A stretch of 37,054 bases of DNA, from positions 1 through 37,054 of the forward strand of contig CAAFFR010000008.1 in the NCBI GenBank assembly GCA_900762245.1, in the 5' to 3' direction. This stretch comes from an uncultured Oscillospiraceae bacterium. GTDB taxonomy: Bacteria > Bacillota_A > Clostridia > Oscillospirales > Oscillospiraceae. Under the pieces are notes generated by a model. That model searched no databases and had not been told where the DNA came from. It saw only the letters and a program-made list of their open reading frames with translations. Position 1 is the stretch's first letter; every line of letters begins with the position of its first letter. A program made the translations under genes and the position numbers. Positions 1 through 7,868 of this stretch are shown piece by piece.

Positions 1-3
1 AAC

Positions 4-169
4 ATTTTGTGTCAGGGCGTGTACCTGACACAAAATACTTCTGAGGCTGCAAGTGTACGAGTTGTGCGCCAACGGCGCACAAGGAGTGCGCGCAGCAGAC
101 TGCAAAAAACTGGCGGAAAAGGCCGCAGGCCTTTTTCGACAAGCTGAGGCGGACTGCATTCAGTCCGCC
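4..169. repeat. Cluster of four consecutive hairpins
   Basis: Four separate inverted repeats follow one another: 13-bp arms at 4-16/24-36, 9-bp arms at 62-70/74-82, 8-bp arms at 117-124/128-135 (A-rich 5' side, T-rich 3' side), and 9-bp arms at 148-156/161-169. All are perfect. I see no convincing gene in positions 1-186; a 60-codon open frame here has no ribosome site and simply reads through the stems. On the minus strand the last two stems lie just downstream of the DUF896 gene and could end its transcript. The density of stems resembles the intergenic palindromic repeats of gut Clostridia, but the family is not identified. Confidence 0.6.
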
Positions 170-186
170 CATATATGCCCAGATCA

Positions 187-390
187 TTACTTGCGTGTTA
201 CCTTTTCCTTGGTGCCATCGGGACGAAGAATATAGGTGTTGTCCAGGCTGGACACCAAATTGGCCTTGTAGGAGTCGATGTAGATACGGCGCAGCTTATC
301 CCGCTCTGCCAGTTCCTCTTCATTCAGACCAACAGTCTTATTTTTTGCAGCCAGTTCGTTAATTCTGGCAATGACATCTTTCATTTCCAT
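187..390 (-). CDS. DUF896 family small protein (UPF0291/YnzC-like)
   Basis: A 67-residue soluble, helical, charged protein. The N-terminal half has the DUF896 pattern of an IARINELA-type helix, a VGLNEEELAERDKLRRIYID segment (about residues 21-40) and then a SYKANL stretch. Members are short cytoplasmic proteins of Firmicutes; B. subtilis YnzC is structurally known but its role is not settled. A GAGGTAA ribosome site precedes the ATG by about six bases. It begins 10 bases after the stop of the ylmH-like gene on the same strand, so the two are probably co-transcribed. The last roughly 20 residues (ending DGTKEKVTRK) are a variable basic tail. The family call is confident, the function unknown. 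Confidence 0.85.
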   Translation of the reverse strand: MEMKDVIARINELAAKNKTVGLNEEELAERDKLRRIYIDSYKANLVSSLDNTYILRPDGTKEKVTRK

Positions 391-400
391 AAAAATTACC

Positions 401-1186
401 TCACATATAGCGGTGGATTATCACCGAAATTCTATCTTTTTTTGTCTTGCCGTTGACGGCATGGAGCTTGATTTTTCCCAATCCACGGACGGAGATCTTA
501 GCCCCTTCAGAAATCGCTTTATCCGGTTTCTCGCAGGGAAGTCCGTCAATGGCTGCTTTTCCTGCGCTGACATACTGGGCAGCCAGACTGCGCCCGATGC
601 GAAATCCGGAAGAGATCACACTGTCCAAACGCAAAGAAGCAAGGGTGTCCTTTATTTCCTTCACTTCGGGTTCCGGAATGTTTGTCTCTGTCAGAGGAAC
701 CTGCTGTAAATGCAGCTTCGTCCGTCCGGCAGAGGTGAAATTCTGCAGAATATAGGGAGCAATTTCTGCTGTCACAAAGAAATCACAGCTACCCTTATCC
801 ACGCAGATATCACCCACGGTTTCCCGGGCAATGCCGGCCCCCATCAGGGCACCCAGAAAATCCCGGTGGCTGGGGCTGTCTCCCTGATAAAAAACAGCAC
901 GCAGACAGATGCAGGGGCTGTCTTCCTCCAGGAGGCTGCTTTCTTCCATGTATTCGGGAAGATAGATGAGCATCCTGCGTTCTGCATCTCCATAACCGCC
1001 GAAGGTGTACAGTCCTTCCGGTTCTCCGAAAAGATACCGCGCCATTTCCAACTCCCGGGGGGAGAGAAAGCAGGTGTTGGCAGGAATATTTTTACGCATG
1101 CCTGCATTTATTTTATCCCATAATTTTGCCAGAAGCATTCGATCTTCCGGTGTATGGGCGATTTTTTCAATTTTGTTGCGGTCCAT
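401..1186 (-). CDS. ylmH: YlmH-like RNA-binding protein with C-terminal S4 domain
   Basis: A 261-residue protein resembling B. subtilis YlmH: an N-terminal alpha/beta region (about 1-170, containing a GALMGAGIARETVGDI segment typical of the family) followed by an S4 RNA-binding domain from about residue 180, recognisable in LDSVISSGFRIGRS and VSAGKAAIDG. YlmH proteins bind RNA; B. subtilis YlmH has been linked to ribosome quality control. I chose the ATG at 1186 because a good promoter (-10 at 1203-1208) lies directly upstream, so a longer open frame to 1474 would start ahead of its own promoter and inside the divergent flavoprotein gene. An ATG at 1204 overlaps the -10 and is unlikely. In most Firmicutes ylmH sits in the ylm/divIVA cluster; here it does not. 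Confidence 0.85.
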   Translation of the reverse strand: MDRNKIEKIAHTPEDRMLLAKLWDKINAGMRKNIPANTCFLSPRELEMARYLFGEPEGLYTFGGYGDAERRMLIYLPEYMEESSLLEEDSPCICLRAVFYQGDSPSHRDFLGALMGAGIARETVGDICVDKGSCDFFVTAEIAPYILQNFTSAGRTKLHLQQVPLTETNIPEPEVKEIKDTLASLRLDSVISSGFRIGRSLAAQYVSAGKAAIDGLPCEKPDKAISEGAKISVRGLGKIKLHAVNGKTKKDRISVIIHRYM

Positions 1187-1202
1187 TTTATCACCAAAGT
1201 GC

Positions 1203-1231
1203 ATTATAGCACATCTTTCCCATTCTGAAAA
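1203..1231 (-). promoter_or_regulatory. Sigma-A promoter for ylmH-like/DUF896 pair
   Basis: On the minus strand a perfect TATAAT (1203-1208) with an upstream TG (extended -10) lies 17 bp from TTTTCA (1226-1231). The predicted start of transcription falls only about a dozen bases before the ATG at 1186, giving a short leader. Confidence 0.65.
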
Positions 1232-1241
1232 GAAGTTTTTC

Positions 1242-1270
1242 TTGTGTAAACGCGAAGAATCAGGTATAAT
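1242..1270 (+). promoter_or_regulatory. Sigma-A promoter for the flavoprotein pair
   Basis: TTGTGT at 1242-1247, a 17-bp spacer, and a perfect TATAAT at 1265-1270. It diverges from the ylmH promoter, whose -35 is about 10 bp away, so the two are back to back. Confidence 0.65.
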
Positions 1271-1319
1271 GAAAAAATATAATGGGAAGTATGCGAAAAC
1301 ATAGAGAAAGGAAAGGGCT

Positions 1320-2531
1320 ATGATTATTGGAATCATTGGCGGCGGCGCCTCCGGCATGGCGGCGGCACTGGCTGCTTCAGAAAATAAAGATGCACAGATC
1401 CTTTTGCTGGAACGGCAGGCCCGAGTAGGCCGAAAATTGCAGGCCACCGGCAATGGCCGCTGCAATCTGACCAATCTTCATGCAGGGAAGAGCGGCTATC
1501 ATGGCGAGGATGCGTCCTTTGCAGACTATGCCATCTCGCAGTTCGGTCCGGAGAAAACCCTGGAATGGTTCCGCAGCCTGGGCCTCTTTACTGTGGCAGA
1601 AGAAAGCGGCCGGGTCTATCCCTATTCCGATCAGGCCAATTCTGTGGTGGATGTGCTGCGCTTTGCATTGGAAAAGCCCAATATTACTGTGAAGCTGGGC
1701 CTTGAGGTGGAAAAGGTAAAAAAGACTGGCACCGGTTTCCAGGTGGAATCCAGAGACGAATCACTGGAATGCGATAAGCTCATCATTGCCTGCGGCGGTC
1801 TGGCGGGTACGAAACTGGGCGGCTCCATGTCCGGCTACAAGCTGCTGCGCTCCCTGGGGCATAAATCTACCAAACTGCGTCCTACCCTCGTGCAGCTGAA
1901 ATCCGGCTGGAACGGTGTGGCAGCGCTAAAGGGTGTCCGAACCAATTGCCATGCAGCGGTAGTCCGCAACGGGGAAGTTTTTTCAGAAAGCACGGGAGAA
2001 CTGCAGTTTACGGAATACGGTCTTTCCGGACCGGTGATTTTTGAGGTGAGCCGGGATGCCTGTCAGGGCGGTGGAGACTGGCTGTGCCGCCTGGACTTTC
2101 TGCCCCATCTGGAAGAGGAAATGGTGATGGCAGAATTGCTGCGCCGGCGGGAAACCAATCTGCCTGCCTCAGAACTGCTGACCGGTATTCTCCACAACCG
2201 ACTGGGCCGGGTTCTGACCCAGGCCGCACAGATCAGCTCCAATCGCCAGATCGCAGAGCTTTCCGATTATCAGCTGAGCCAGCTTGCAAAACTGACCAAA
2301 TGTTTTGAGGTCACGCTGACGGAACCTATGGGTATGGACAGCGCCCAGGTGACTGCAGGCGGCATTGTGACCAGCCAGTTTGATAACACCACTATGGAAA
2401 GCTGTCTGGTTCCCGGCCTGTACGCCTGCGGCGAGGTGCTGGATATTGACGGCGACTGCGGCGGCTATAACTTACAATGGGCATGGAGCTCCGGATACCT
2501 GGCCGGACGCCATGCAGGAGGACTTACATGA
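1320..2531 (+). CDS. HI0933/BaiN-family FAD-dependent oxidoreductase
   Basis: A 403-residue flavoprotein. The N-terminus has the dinucleotide-binding signature GIIGGGASGMAAA (about residues 4-16), followed by the family's RKLQATGNGRCNLTN segment, and the C-terminus has the conserved second FAD contact around GYNLQWAWSSGYLAG. Family members (HI0933-like, including BaiN implicated in bile-acid reduction) reduce unknown or varied substrates, so no substrate is assigned. An AGGAAAGG ribosome site precedes the ATG. The stop overlaps the next start (ATGA at 2528-2531), so it is translationally coupled to a second, different flavoprotein. Length is normal for the family. Confidence 0.88.
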   Translation: MIIGIIGGGASGMAAALAASENKDAQILLLERQARVGRKLQATGNGRCNLTNLHAGKSGYHGEDASFADYAISQFGPEKTLEWFRSLGLFTVAEESGRVYPYSDQANSVVDVLRFALEKPNITVKLGLEVEKVKKTGTGFQVESRDESLECDKLIIACGGLAGTKLGGSMSGYKLLRSLGHKSTKLRPTLVQLKSGWNGVAALKGVRTNCHAAVVRNGEVFSESTGELQFTEYGLSGPVIFEVSRDACQGGGDWLCRLDFLPHLEEEMVMAELLRRRETNLPASELLTGILHNRLGRVLTQAAQISSNRQIAELSDYQLSQLAKLTKCFEVTLTEPMGMDSAQVTAGGIVTSQFDNTTMESCLVPGLYACGEVLDIDGDCGGYNLQWAWSSGYLAGRHAGGLT

Positions 2532-4108
2532 TCAGACTTCGCGACATACCGCTCCCCCCGGAGCACAATGCACACCAGCTCCAGTTTGAGGCAGCTCAGA
2601 TGCTGCGTGTGTCCAATTCCAAAATTCGCCAGCTGCGGATCGTCCGCCGCAGCGTGGATGCCCGGAAAAAGCCGGACATCAAAGTGATCTATACCATCGA
2701 TGTGGCGGTAGAAGGAAACGAGAAGAAAATTTTTCGCTCCAGCGGCTGCAAGCGGGCATCCATTGCTCCGGTTTCCTACTATAAAGCCCCCAAGAATATT
2801 CCAAATCCCGGCAAACGCCCTGTTGTCGTGGGTTTCGGCCCCGCAGGCATGTTTGCGGCCCTGATTCTGGCTATGGCAGGCTGGAAGCCCCTGATCCTGG
2901 AGCGGGGTGAAGATGCCCAAAGCCGCCATGAGAAAGTCCGGAAGTTCTTTGAAACCGGCATTCTGGACACCCGAAGCAATGTCCAGTTTGGCGAAGGCGG
3001 TGCCGGTACTTTTTCCGATGGTAAGCTGAACACCGGTGTCAACAATCCCCGGATCGGCTGGATTCTGGAGCAGTTTGTAAAAGCCGGTGCCGGGGAAGAC
3101 ATTCTCTATGATGCCAAGCCCCATGTGGGCACCGATGTGCTGCTGGAGGTTGTCCAGAATATCCGCCGCCGTATCATCGCACTGGGAGGCGAAGTTCGCT
3201 TTAATACCCAAGTTACGGGGTTATGCACGGAAAACGGCCAGCTGACCGGTCTGAAAACTTCCAACGGCGAGATCATTCCCTGTGAAACTGCGGTGCTGGC
3301 CATCGGACACAGTGCCCGGGATACGTTTGAAATGCTGGATGGCATGGGCATTCCTATGGAACCGAAGCCCTTTGCCATGGGCGTCCGCATTGAACACAAG
3401 CAGACCACCGTGGATGAAAGCCAGTATGGCCGCCATGATCCGGTCCTGCCTCCCGCGGATTACAAGCTGGTGCAGCATCTGGAAAATGCAACAGTCTACA
3501 CCTTCTGCATGTGCCCCGGCGGCCATGTGGTGGCAGCAGCATCCGAAGAGGGCCGAATTGTTACCAATGGCATGAGCAATGCCGACCGGGACGGTGAAAA
3601 CGCCAATGCTGCTTTGCTGGTTACCATCAATCCCGCTGACTTCCCCTATGAGGGCAACCTGGGCGGTATGCAATGGCAGCGGGAAATTGAAGAAAAAGCC
3701 TACCGGATCAGCGGAAGCTACTGTGCTCCGGCCCAGCTGGTGGGTGACTTCCTGAAAAAGGTCCCCAGTGTGGGGGCGGGAGAAATCACGCCTACCTATC
3801 GCCCAGGTGTCCACTGGTGTGATCTGCATGAGGTCCTTCCGGACAAAATTACCGATTCCATCGCAGAGGCACTGCCGCAGCTGGAGGGTAAGCTGAAAGG
3901 CTTTGCTGCTCCTGATGCGGTGATGACAGCACCGGAAACCAGAAGTTCTTCTCCCGTACGCATTCTCCGGGATGATACCCGGCAGTCTCAGCTGCGGGGC
4001 CTCTATCCTACAGGCGAAGGTGCCGGCTATGCCGGCGGTATCATGTCTGCTGCCATTGATGGCATTATGACTGCGGAAGCGATTCTGGGGGTTACCCATG
4101 ACAGATAA
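2528..4108 (+). CDS. FAD-dependent protein, COG2509 type
   Basis: A 526-residue flavoprotein. Residues 1 to about 90 form an N-terminal alpha/beta domain, then a dinucleotide-binding motif RPVVVGFGPAGMFAALI starts near residue 97, followed by the RSNVQFGEGGAGTFSDGKLNT segment that marks this uncharacterised family. The C-terminal ETRSSSPVRI and YPTGEGAGYAGGI motifs (about 465-510) complete the FAD site. Function is unknown in general; it is annotated as an NAD(P)/FAD-dependent oxidoreductase. I use the ATG at 2528, which overlaps the upstream stop by four bases; an in-frame start 51 bases upstream would lie well inside the previous gene. It overlaps the next gene by 11 bases. Confidence 0.88.
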   Translation: MIRLRDIPLPPEHNAHQLQFEAAQMLRVSNSKIRQLRIVRRSVDARKKPDIKVIYTIDVAVEGNEKKIFRSSGCKRASIAPVSYYKAPKNIPNPGKRPVVVGFGPAGMFAALILAMAGWKPLILERGEDAQSRHEKVRKFFETGILDTRSNVQFGEGGAGTFSDGKLNTGVNNPRIGWILEQFVKAGAGEDILYDAKPHVGTDVLLEVVQNIRRRIIALGGEVRFNTQVTGLCTENGQLTGLKTSNGEIIPCETAVLAIGHSARDTFEMLDGMGIPMEPKPFAMGVRIEHKQTTVDESQYGRHDPVLPPADYKLVQHLENATVYTFCMCPGGHVVAAASEEGRIVTNGMSNADRDGENANAALLVTINPADFPYEGNLGGMQWQREIEEKAYRISGSYCAPAQLVGDFLKKVPSVGAGEITPTYRPGVHWCDLHEVLPDKITDSIAEALPQLEGKLKGFAAPDAVMTAPETRSSSPVRILRDDTRQSQLRGLYPTGEGAGYAGGIMSAAIDGIMTAEAILGVTHDR

Positions 4109-5039
4109 GCAGATCAATAAATGGCTTCGCCGCCGTTTTTCTGTAGTAGGCTGGGTTCTCGTCGGATACTATCTGCTGATGAACCTGATGGTGCTGCTGG
4201 AAGTCTTGCTGGGGGATCTTGTATGGATGCTCCAGCTTTATGGAGGGAACGCCGGTGCCTATGGAGCGGCACAGACTGCATGGGGTTATATCATGGCCAT
4301 AACCATTGGCTTGATTCAGCTGCACGCGTGGAAAGGCAGCGATTTCTGGCGGGAGGAAGTTCTGGCAAGAAAGGGCAGAATGAAGCCCAGTGTATTTCTA
4401 TGCCTGCTGATTCTGAGCATGGGTGCCCAGATGGTCAACAGCTTCTGGATCACGGGTCTGGAAACCCTGCTGAATCTCTTTGGCCTGTCCGCTATCGGGA
4501 TTCTGGAAAGTGTTTCCGGCAGTGCCGATACCCTGAGTATGTTTCTTTATGCCTCTATTCTGGCTCCCGTTGGGGAGGAACTGTTGTTCCGCGGCTACGT
4601 CCTGCGGAGTCTGAAGCCCTTTGGAACACGGTTTGCTGTCTGGGGAAGCGCTATTCTCTTTGGCCTGTTCCACGGAAACCTGCTGCAAACCCCCTATGCC
4701 GTTTTGATGGGCCTGCTGCTGGGTTATGTGACAGTGGAGTATTCTATCGGCTGGTCAATAATGATCCACCTGTTTAACAATCTGGTGCTGGCAGACCTGT
4801 TGACGCGGTTGACAGCCAGTTGGTCGGACATGGCTTATGGTATGCTGAATATGCTGCTTTTTGGTGGTAGTTTTTTTGCTGCTGTGGGCATTCTGGTCCG
4901 AAATCGGAAAAATATCCGGGATTACCGCAATCACGAATGGATTGATAAACGGGTAGTGAAATGGTTTTTCCTGAATTCCGGCGTAATAATACTTAGCGTT
5001 ATTGCACTGGTAAATATGATATCTCTTTTATTTATATAA
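4098..5039 (+). CDS. CPBP family intramembrane glutamic endopeptidase
   Basis: A 313-residue multi-pass membrane protein with the motifs of the CPBP (CAAX protease and bacteriocin-processing) family: motif 1 EELLFRG (E160, E161, R165), motif 2 FGLFHGN (H192) and motif 3 MIHLFNN near residue 224. These Glu and His residues form the active site in Rce1-type proteases. Hydrophobic segments flank the motifs and a further one lies at the C-terminus. The substrate cannot be told from sequence. The start overlaps the preceding flavoprotein gene by 11 bases, which suggests coupling; the functional link is not obvious. Confidence 0.88.
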   Translation: MTDKQINKWLRRRFSVVGWVLVGYYLLMNLMVLLEVLLGDLVWMLQLYGGNAGAYGAAQTAWGYIMAITIGLIQLHAWKGSDFWREEVLARKGRMKPSVFLCLLILSMGAQMVNSFWITGLETLLNLFGLSAIGILESVSGSADTLSMFLYASILAPVGEELLFRGYVLRSLKPFGTRFAVWGSAILFGLFHGNLLQTPYAVLMGLLLGYVTVEYSIGWSIMIHLFNNLVLADLLTRLTASWSDMAYGMLNMLLFGGSFFAAVGILVRNRKNIRDYRNHEWIDKRVVKWFFLNSGVIILSVIALVNMISLLFI

Positions 5040-5041
5040 GA

Positions 5042-5072
5042 AATCGGGCGGGGGACTTGTCCCCGCCCGATT
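5042..5072. terminator. GC-rich hairpin between convergent genes
   Basis: Perfect 12-bp arms at 5042-5053 and 5061-5072 with a 7-base loop lie between the stops of two convergent genes. There is no strong T-run on either strand, so it may be a palindromic repeat used as a bidirectional terminator. Its core resembles the palindrome at 29590-29617 (G-rich arm, CTTG-type loop, C-rich arm). Confidence 0.5.
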
Positions 5073-5075
5073 GCG

Positions 5076-5348
5076 TTATTGTAAGAAAACGATAAGCCAT
5101 ACCGCTGCAACTACCTGCAATGCAAGAATCAGCGGCATTCCCAAAGTAAAGGTCAGATGCTGGGTTTTATGCCGCACCAGATACATACCCAGAAGACTGC
5201 CCACACTTCCGCCCAATGCGGCAACAAGGAATAATGTCTTTTCCGGGATGCGCCAGAGATTTTTCTTTGCTTTGAACTTGTCCACAAGCATAAGAAGGAA
5301 GCCTGCTGCATTGATTAGAAGCAGGTAAAGAAGGATGAGCTTTATCAT
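5076..5348 (-). CDS. DUF1294 small membrane protein
   Basis: A 90-residue protein with three hydrophobic segments (about 3-22, 40-60, 70-89) and the DUF1294 pattern: an MLVDKFKAKKNLWRIPE block (about 20-36), GGSVGSLLGMYLVRHKT (about 46-62), then a final helix. Bacterial members are inner-membrane proteins of unknown function. An AAAGGAA ribosome site precedes the ATG. It diverges from the lipoprotein gene with only 27 bp between the two starts. Confidence 0.85.
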   Translation of the reverse strand: MIKLILLYLLLINAAGFLLMLVDKFKAKKNLWRIPEKTLFLVAALGGSVGSLLGMYLVRHKTQHLTFTLGMPLILALQVVAAVWLIVFLQ

Positions 5349-5375
5349 AGGAAATTCCTTTCGGGAGGGATGGGT

Positions 5376-5855
5376 ATGAAATACTGCTGTTTACTGGTGA
5401 TGTTTTCGCTGCTGCTGTGTGGCTGCGGTGCAGAGCAGACACTGGAAACCATAGCGGACGAGATGGTGGCCCCCGTCATGGCGCAGCCGCGGCAAATTTC
5501 CGTCCGTATGCCGGATAATGCGGTAGCACCGGCGCTGGAAAGTGACAGCCGACAGATTTATCTGAGTGAGCACTATGAAATCACGGTGGAAACCCTGTCT
5601 GCCGGGGACCTGAATGCCACAGTGCAGACCCTGAGCGGCTATGAAAAGGACCAGCTGACCCTTGTGCAGACCCAAAGCGGCGATGCGAAGCGGTATGATT
5701 TCGTATGGGTATCTGCCGGGGAGAACGGCGAGCGATTGGGCCGGGGCGTGATCCTGGATGATGGGCAGTATCACTACTGTATGAGCGTCCTGCGGGATGA
5801 GGCAGAAAGCCAAATCGTTTGGAGTGAGGTGTTTCAGTCCTTTTCACTGACCTGA
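5376..5855 (+). CDS. Small predicted lipoprotein, unknown function
   Basis: About 159 residues with a lipoprotein signal: MKYC, a hydrophobic core LLVMFSLLL, and a lipobox LCGC, so the mature protein would begin at the second Cys of that motif. The rest (a beta-rich region with QIYLSEHYEITVETL and a C-terminal VWSEVFQSF) matches no family I recognise. I place the start at the second ATG (5376) because the GGGAGGG ribosome site at 5363-5369 is only one base from the first ATG (5370) but well placed for the second. The 3' end overlaps the convergent WYL regulator gene by 22 bases. Confidence 0.7.
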   Translation: MKYCCLLVMFSLLLCGCGAEQTLETIADEMVAPVMAQPRQISVRMPDNAVAPALESDSRQIYLSEHYEITVETLSAGDLNATVQTLSGYEKDQLTLVQTQSGDAKRYDFVWVSAGENGERLGRGVILDDGQYHYCMSVLRDEAESQIVWSEVFQSFSLT

Positions 5856-6829
5856 TATTGCGCCATAGCCTCCATGCACATGGCTTTGCAGGCATCCACC
5901 ACGCTCTGAGGATGCAGTACCTTGGCTTTGGCGCCAAAGCCAATGACCCAGCTCAGGAACATGGGAGAGACTGCCACATTGACAGTGAAGACAAAATGTT
6001 CTTCTCCGTCAGGGATCAGCATGGTATCCCGTCCAAAACGGTCAATGACCACGTTGATGAGGCTTCTGTGGAAACGGAGCTTCACAGTGGCGGTTTCGCC
6101 GGAATACATCTGGAACAGCCGGTTGGCATGCTCCACCAATGCCTTTCCGGTTAGTTCGGGGCAGGGGGTACGGGGGTCCTCCGTCAGGGAAATATCACTC
6201 ATCCGGTCTACCCGGTAAGAGGTGACACCGTGACGGTCAGAGCGGGCCAGCAGGTAGCAGTTTTCGTTGTCCTGACATAGACCGTAGGGACTGGCGACAT
6301 AATCCTTGTCCCGGTATTTTCGACTGCCGTCAATGGCCCAATCGAAATAACGGAAGGTGATTTGCCTGTTCTGGGCAATGGCTTCCTGAATGGCATCTAC
6401 ATTATAATAAGTAGTCTCATTCATGCTTTTGACCCGGCCGCTGACCAGCACATCCCGGCGCATAAGCCGGGCATCATAGACGCTGCACTGGCTGCACAGC
6501 TTTTCAATCAGCTCCCGGGACTTTTTCTCCGTCAGAAACCGGCTGGACTGAACGGCATCGATCAGCAGCTTCAGTTCCGGCAGTTCAAAATTCCGGGATG
6601 CGATGTAATAACCGCCGTTCTTGCCGGGGATGGATACGATATCCACACCATAATCGATCAGGGCCGCAATATCGGAGTACACCGTCTTGCGGTCGCAGAC
6701 AATATTGTGCTGCCGATCCAGCATGGACAGCAGTTCTGCCGCTCTCACCGGATGATTCTGGTGAGAGTTTCTTTGTAAATAGTCCAGAATGTAGAAGATC
6801 TTCAGCTTCTGATTGTCAGACTTCGGCAT
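5834..6829 (-). CDS. WYL-domain transcriptional regulator
   Basis: A 331-residue regulator with an N-terminal DeoR-like winged helix-turn-helix (about 5-75, including DRKTVYSDIAALIDYG) and a central WYL-type ligand domain (about 135-215, around FRYFDW, the ASPYGLCQDNENCYLLA block and SYRVDRM). The usual W-Y-L triplet is degenerate here (CYL). Such proteins sense nucleic-acid or nucleotide ligands, often in defence or DNA-damage circuits, but no defence genes are nearby; the divergent neighbour is the DNA repair gene nfo. An AGGAGG ribosome site precedes the ATG. The regulated genes cannot be named. Confidence 0.88.
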   Translation of the reverse strand: MPKSDNQKLKIFYILDYLQRNSHQNHPVRAAELLSMLDRQHNIVCDRKTVYSDIAALIDYGVDIVSIPGKNGGYYIASRNFELPELKLLIDAVQSSRFLTEKKSRELIEKLCSQCSVYDARLMRRDVLVSGRVKSMNETTYYNVDAIQEAIAQNRQITFRYFDWAIDGSRKYRDKDYVASPYGLCQDNENCYLLARSDRHGVTSYRVDRMSDISLTEDPRTPCPELTGKALVEHANRLFQMYSGETATVKLRFHRSLINVVIDRFGRDTMLIPDGEEHFVFTVNVAVSPMFLSWVIGFGAKAKVLHPQSVVDACKAMCMEAMAQYQVSEKD

Positions 6830-6856
6830 GAATATCCCTCCTGCGGCATTTTTTTT

Positions 6857-6862
6857 ATTATA
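6857..6862 (-). promoter_or_regulatory. Extended -10 promoter element for the WYL regulator
   Basis: TGC-TATAAT on the minus strand, perfect -10 hexamer with extended TGn, about 28 bases upstream of the start. The -35 region is poor, as is common with extended -10 promoters. Confidence 0.55.
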
Positions 6863-6894
6863 GCACAGATCGGGAAGGGGAGAAAAGAGGGAAT

Positions 6895-6923
6895 TTGCAT
6901 TTTTCCTGCAAATGTGCTATAAT
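6895..6923 (+). promoter_or_regulatory. nfo: Sigma-A promoter for nfo
   Basis: TTGCAT at 6895-6900, a 17-bp spacer and a perfect TATAAT at 6918-6923 preceded by TGC. It is divergent from the WYL regulator promoter. Its position excludes the ATG at 6912 as the nfo start. Confidence 0.7.
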
Positions 6924-6944
6924 ATCCAAAAAGGAGTGATTATT

Positions 6945-7772
6945 TTGGGTTATTTTGGCTGTCATCTGTCAGCATCCGGCGGCAATACCGCTATGGTGAA
7001 AACGGCGCTTTCCATTGGGGCCAATACCTTTGCCTTCTTTACCCGCAATCCCCGGGGCAGCAAGGCAAAGAAAGAAGATCCTGCAGATGCCGCAAAAGCT
7101 GTGGCAATGCTGGAAACGCATAAATTCGGAAAACTGGTGGCCCACGGGGCCTATACCATGAATCTTTGCACTGCCGATTCCGAGGCGCGGGCCTTTGCCG
7201 CGGAAGTTTTGGAAGATGATCTGCGCCGCATGGCGGCACTTCCGGGAAATTTCTACAATTTCCATCCCGGAAGCCATGTGGGTCAGGGCACAGAAGCAGG
7301 CATCCAGTATATCGCCGATGCTCTGAAAAAAGCCCTGCGCCATGACTATCCGGTGACGGTCCTGCTGGAAACCATGGCAGGAAAGGGCAGCGAGATTGGC
7401 GGGAAATTTGAAGAACTGAAAGCCATTATCGATGCTGTTGGCAGCGGCAATGTGGGCGTTTGTTTCGATACCTGCCATGTTTATGACGGGGGCTACGACA
7501 TTGTGAGCAATCTGGATGGCGTCCTTTCGGAATTTGACCGGATCATCGGTCTGAACAGGCTGAAGGCCCTGCACCTAAATGACAGCAAGAATCCCTTCGC
7601 CAGCCACAAGGACCGCCATGAACTGCTGGGGCAGGGAAGTCTGGGTCTAGATACCTTCTGTGCCATCGTCAATCACCCTGCGCTGAAAGACAAGCCCATG
7701 ATTCTGGAGACCCCCAATGAACTGCCGGGTTACCAGCAGGAAATTGCCCTGCTTAGAGAAATGGAACGGTAA
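6945..7772 (+). CDS. nfo: Endonuclease IV (AP endonuclease)
   Basis: A 275-residue xylose-isomerase-like TIM barrel metal enzyme that cuts DNA 5' to abasic sites in base-excision repair. The zinc-site family motifs are present: YNFHPGSH, LLETMAGKGSEIG, GVCFDTCHVYDGGYD and LHLNDSK followed by HKDRHELLGQG. I choose the TTG at 6945: it gives the family N-terminus GYFGCHLSASGG, has an AAGGAG site eight bases upstream, and the only upstream ATG (6912) lies before the promoter's -10 box. Length matches the family. It stands alone behind its own promoter. Confidence 0.93.
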   Translation: MGYFGCHLSASGGNTAMVKTALSIGANTFAFFTRNPRGSKAKKEDPADAAKAVAMLETHKFGKLVAHGAYTMNLCTADSEARAFAAEVLEDDLRRMAALPGNFYNFHPGSHVGQGTEAGIQYIADALKKALRHDYPVTVLLETMAGKGSEIGGKFEELKAIIDAVGSGNVGVCFDTCHVYDGGYDIVSNLDGVLSEFDRIIGLNRLKALHLNDSKNPFASHKDRHELLGQGSLGLDTFCAIVNHPALKDKPMILETPNELPGYQQEIALLREMER

Positions 7773-7808
7773 ATGTGGGCCTGACTTGAATATTAAGAAA
7801 AAGTTCAT

Positions 7809-7838
7809 TTGACATCTGGGGAAAAGTGTGTCATTTTA
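7809..7838 (+). promoter_or_regulatory. Possible promoter for the FHA-SEDS gene
   Basis: A perfect TTGACA at 7809-7814 is followed 17-18 bp later by a poor -10 (CATTTT or ATTTTA). The position suits a transcript for the gene starting at 7869, but the -10 is weak, so this is tentative. Confidence 0.35.
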
Positions 7839-7868
7839 TTAGAAAACTGTACGAAAGGATGTGAGACT

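Noticed and set aside
1187..1474. N-terminal extension of the ylmH-like protein
   Set aside because: It would begin upstream of the gene's own -10 box and inside the divergent flavoprotein gene, and it matches no part of the family.
5870..6829. Defence island suggested by the WYL regulator
   Set aside because: The neighbours are housekeeping genes (DUF1294, lipoprotein, nfo), and no nuclease, Cas or toxin gene is nearby.
6912..6944. ATG start for nfo at 6912
   Set aside because: It precedes the -10 box at 6918-6923, so it would not be transcribed from the evident promoter; the TTG at 6945 has the ribosome site.
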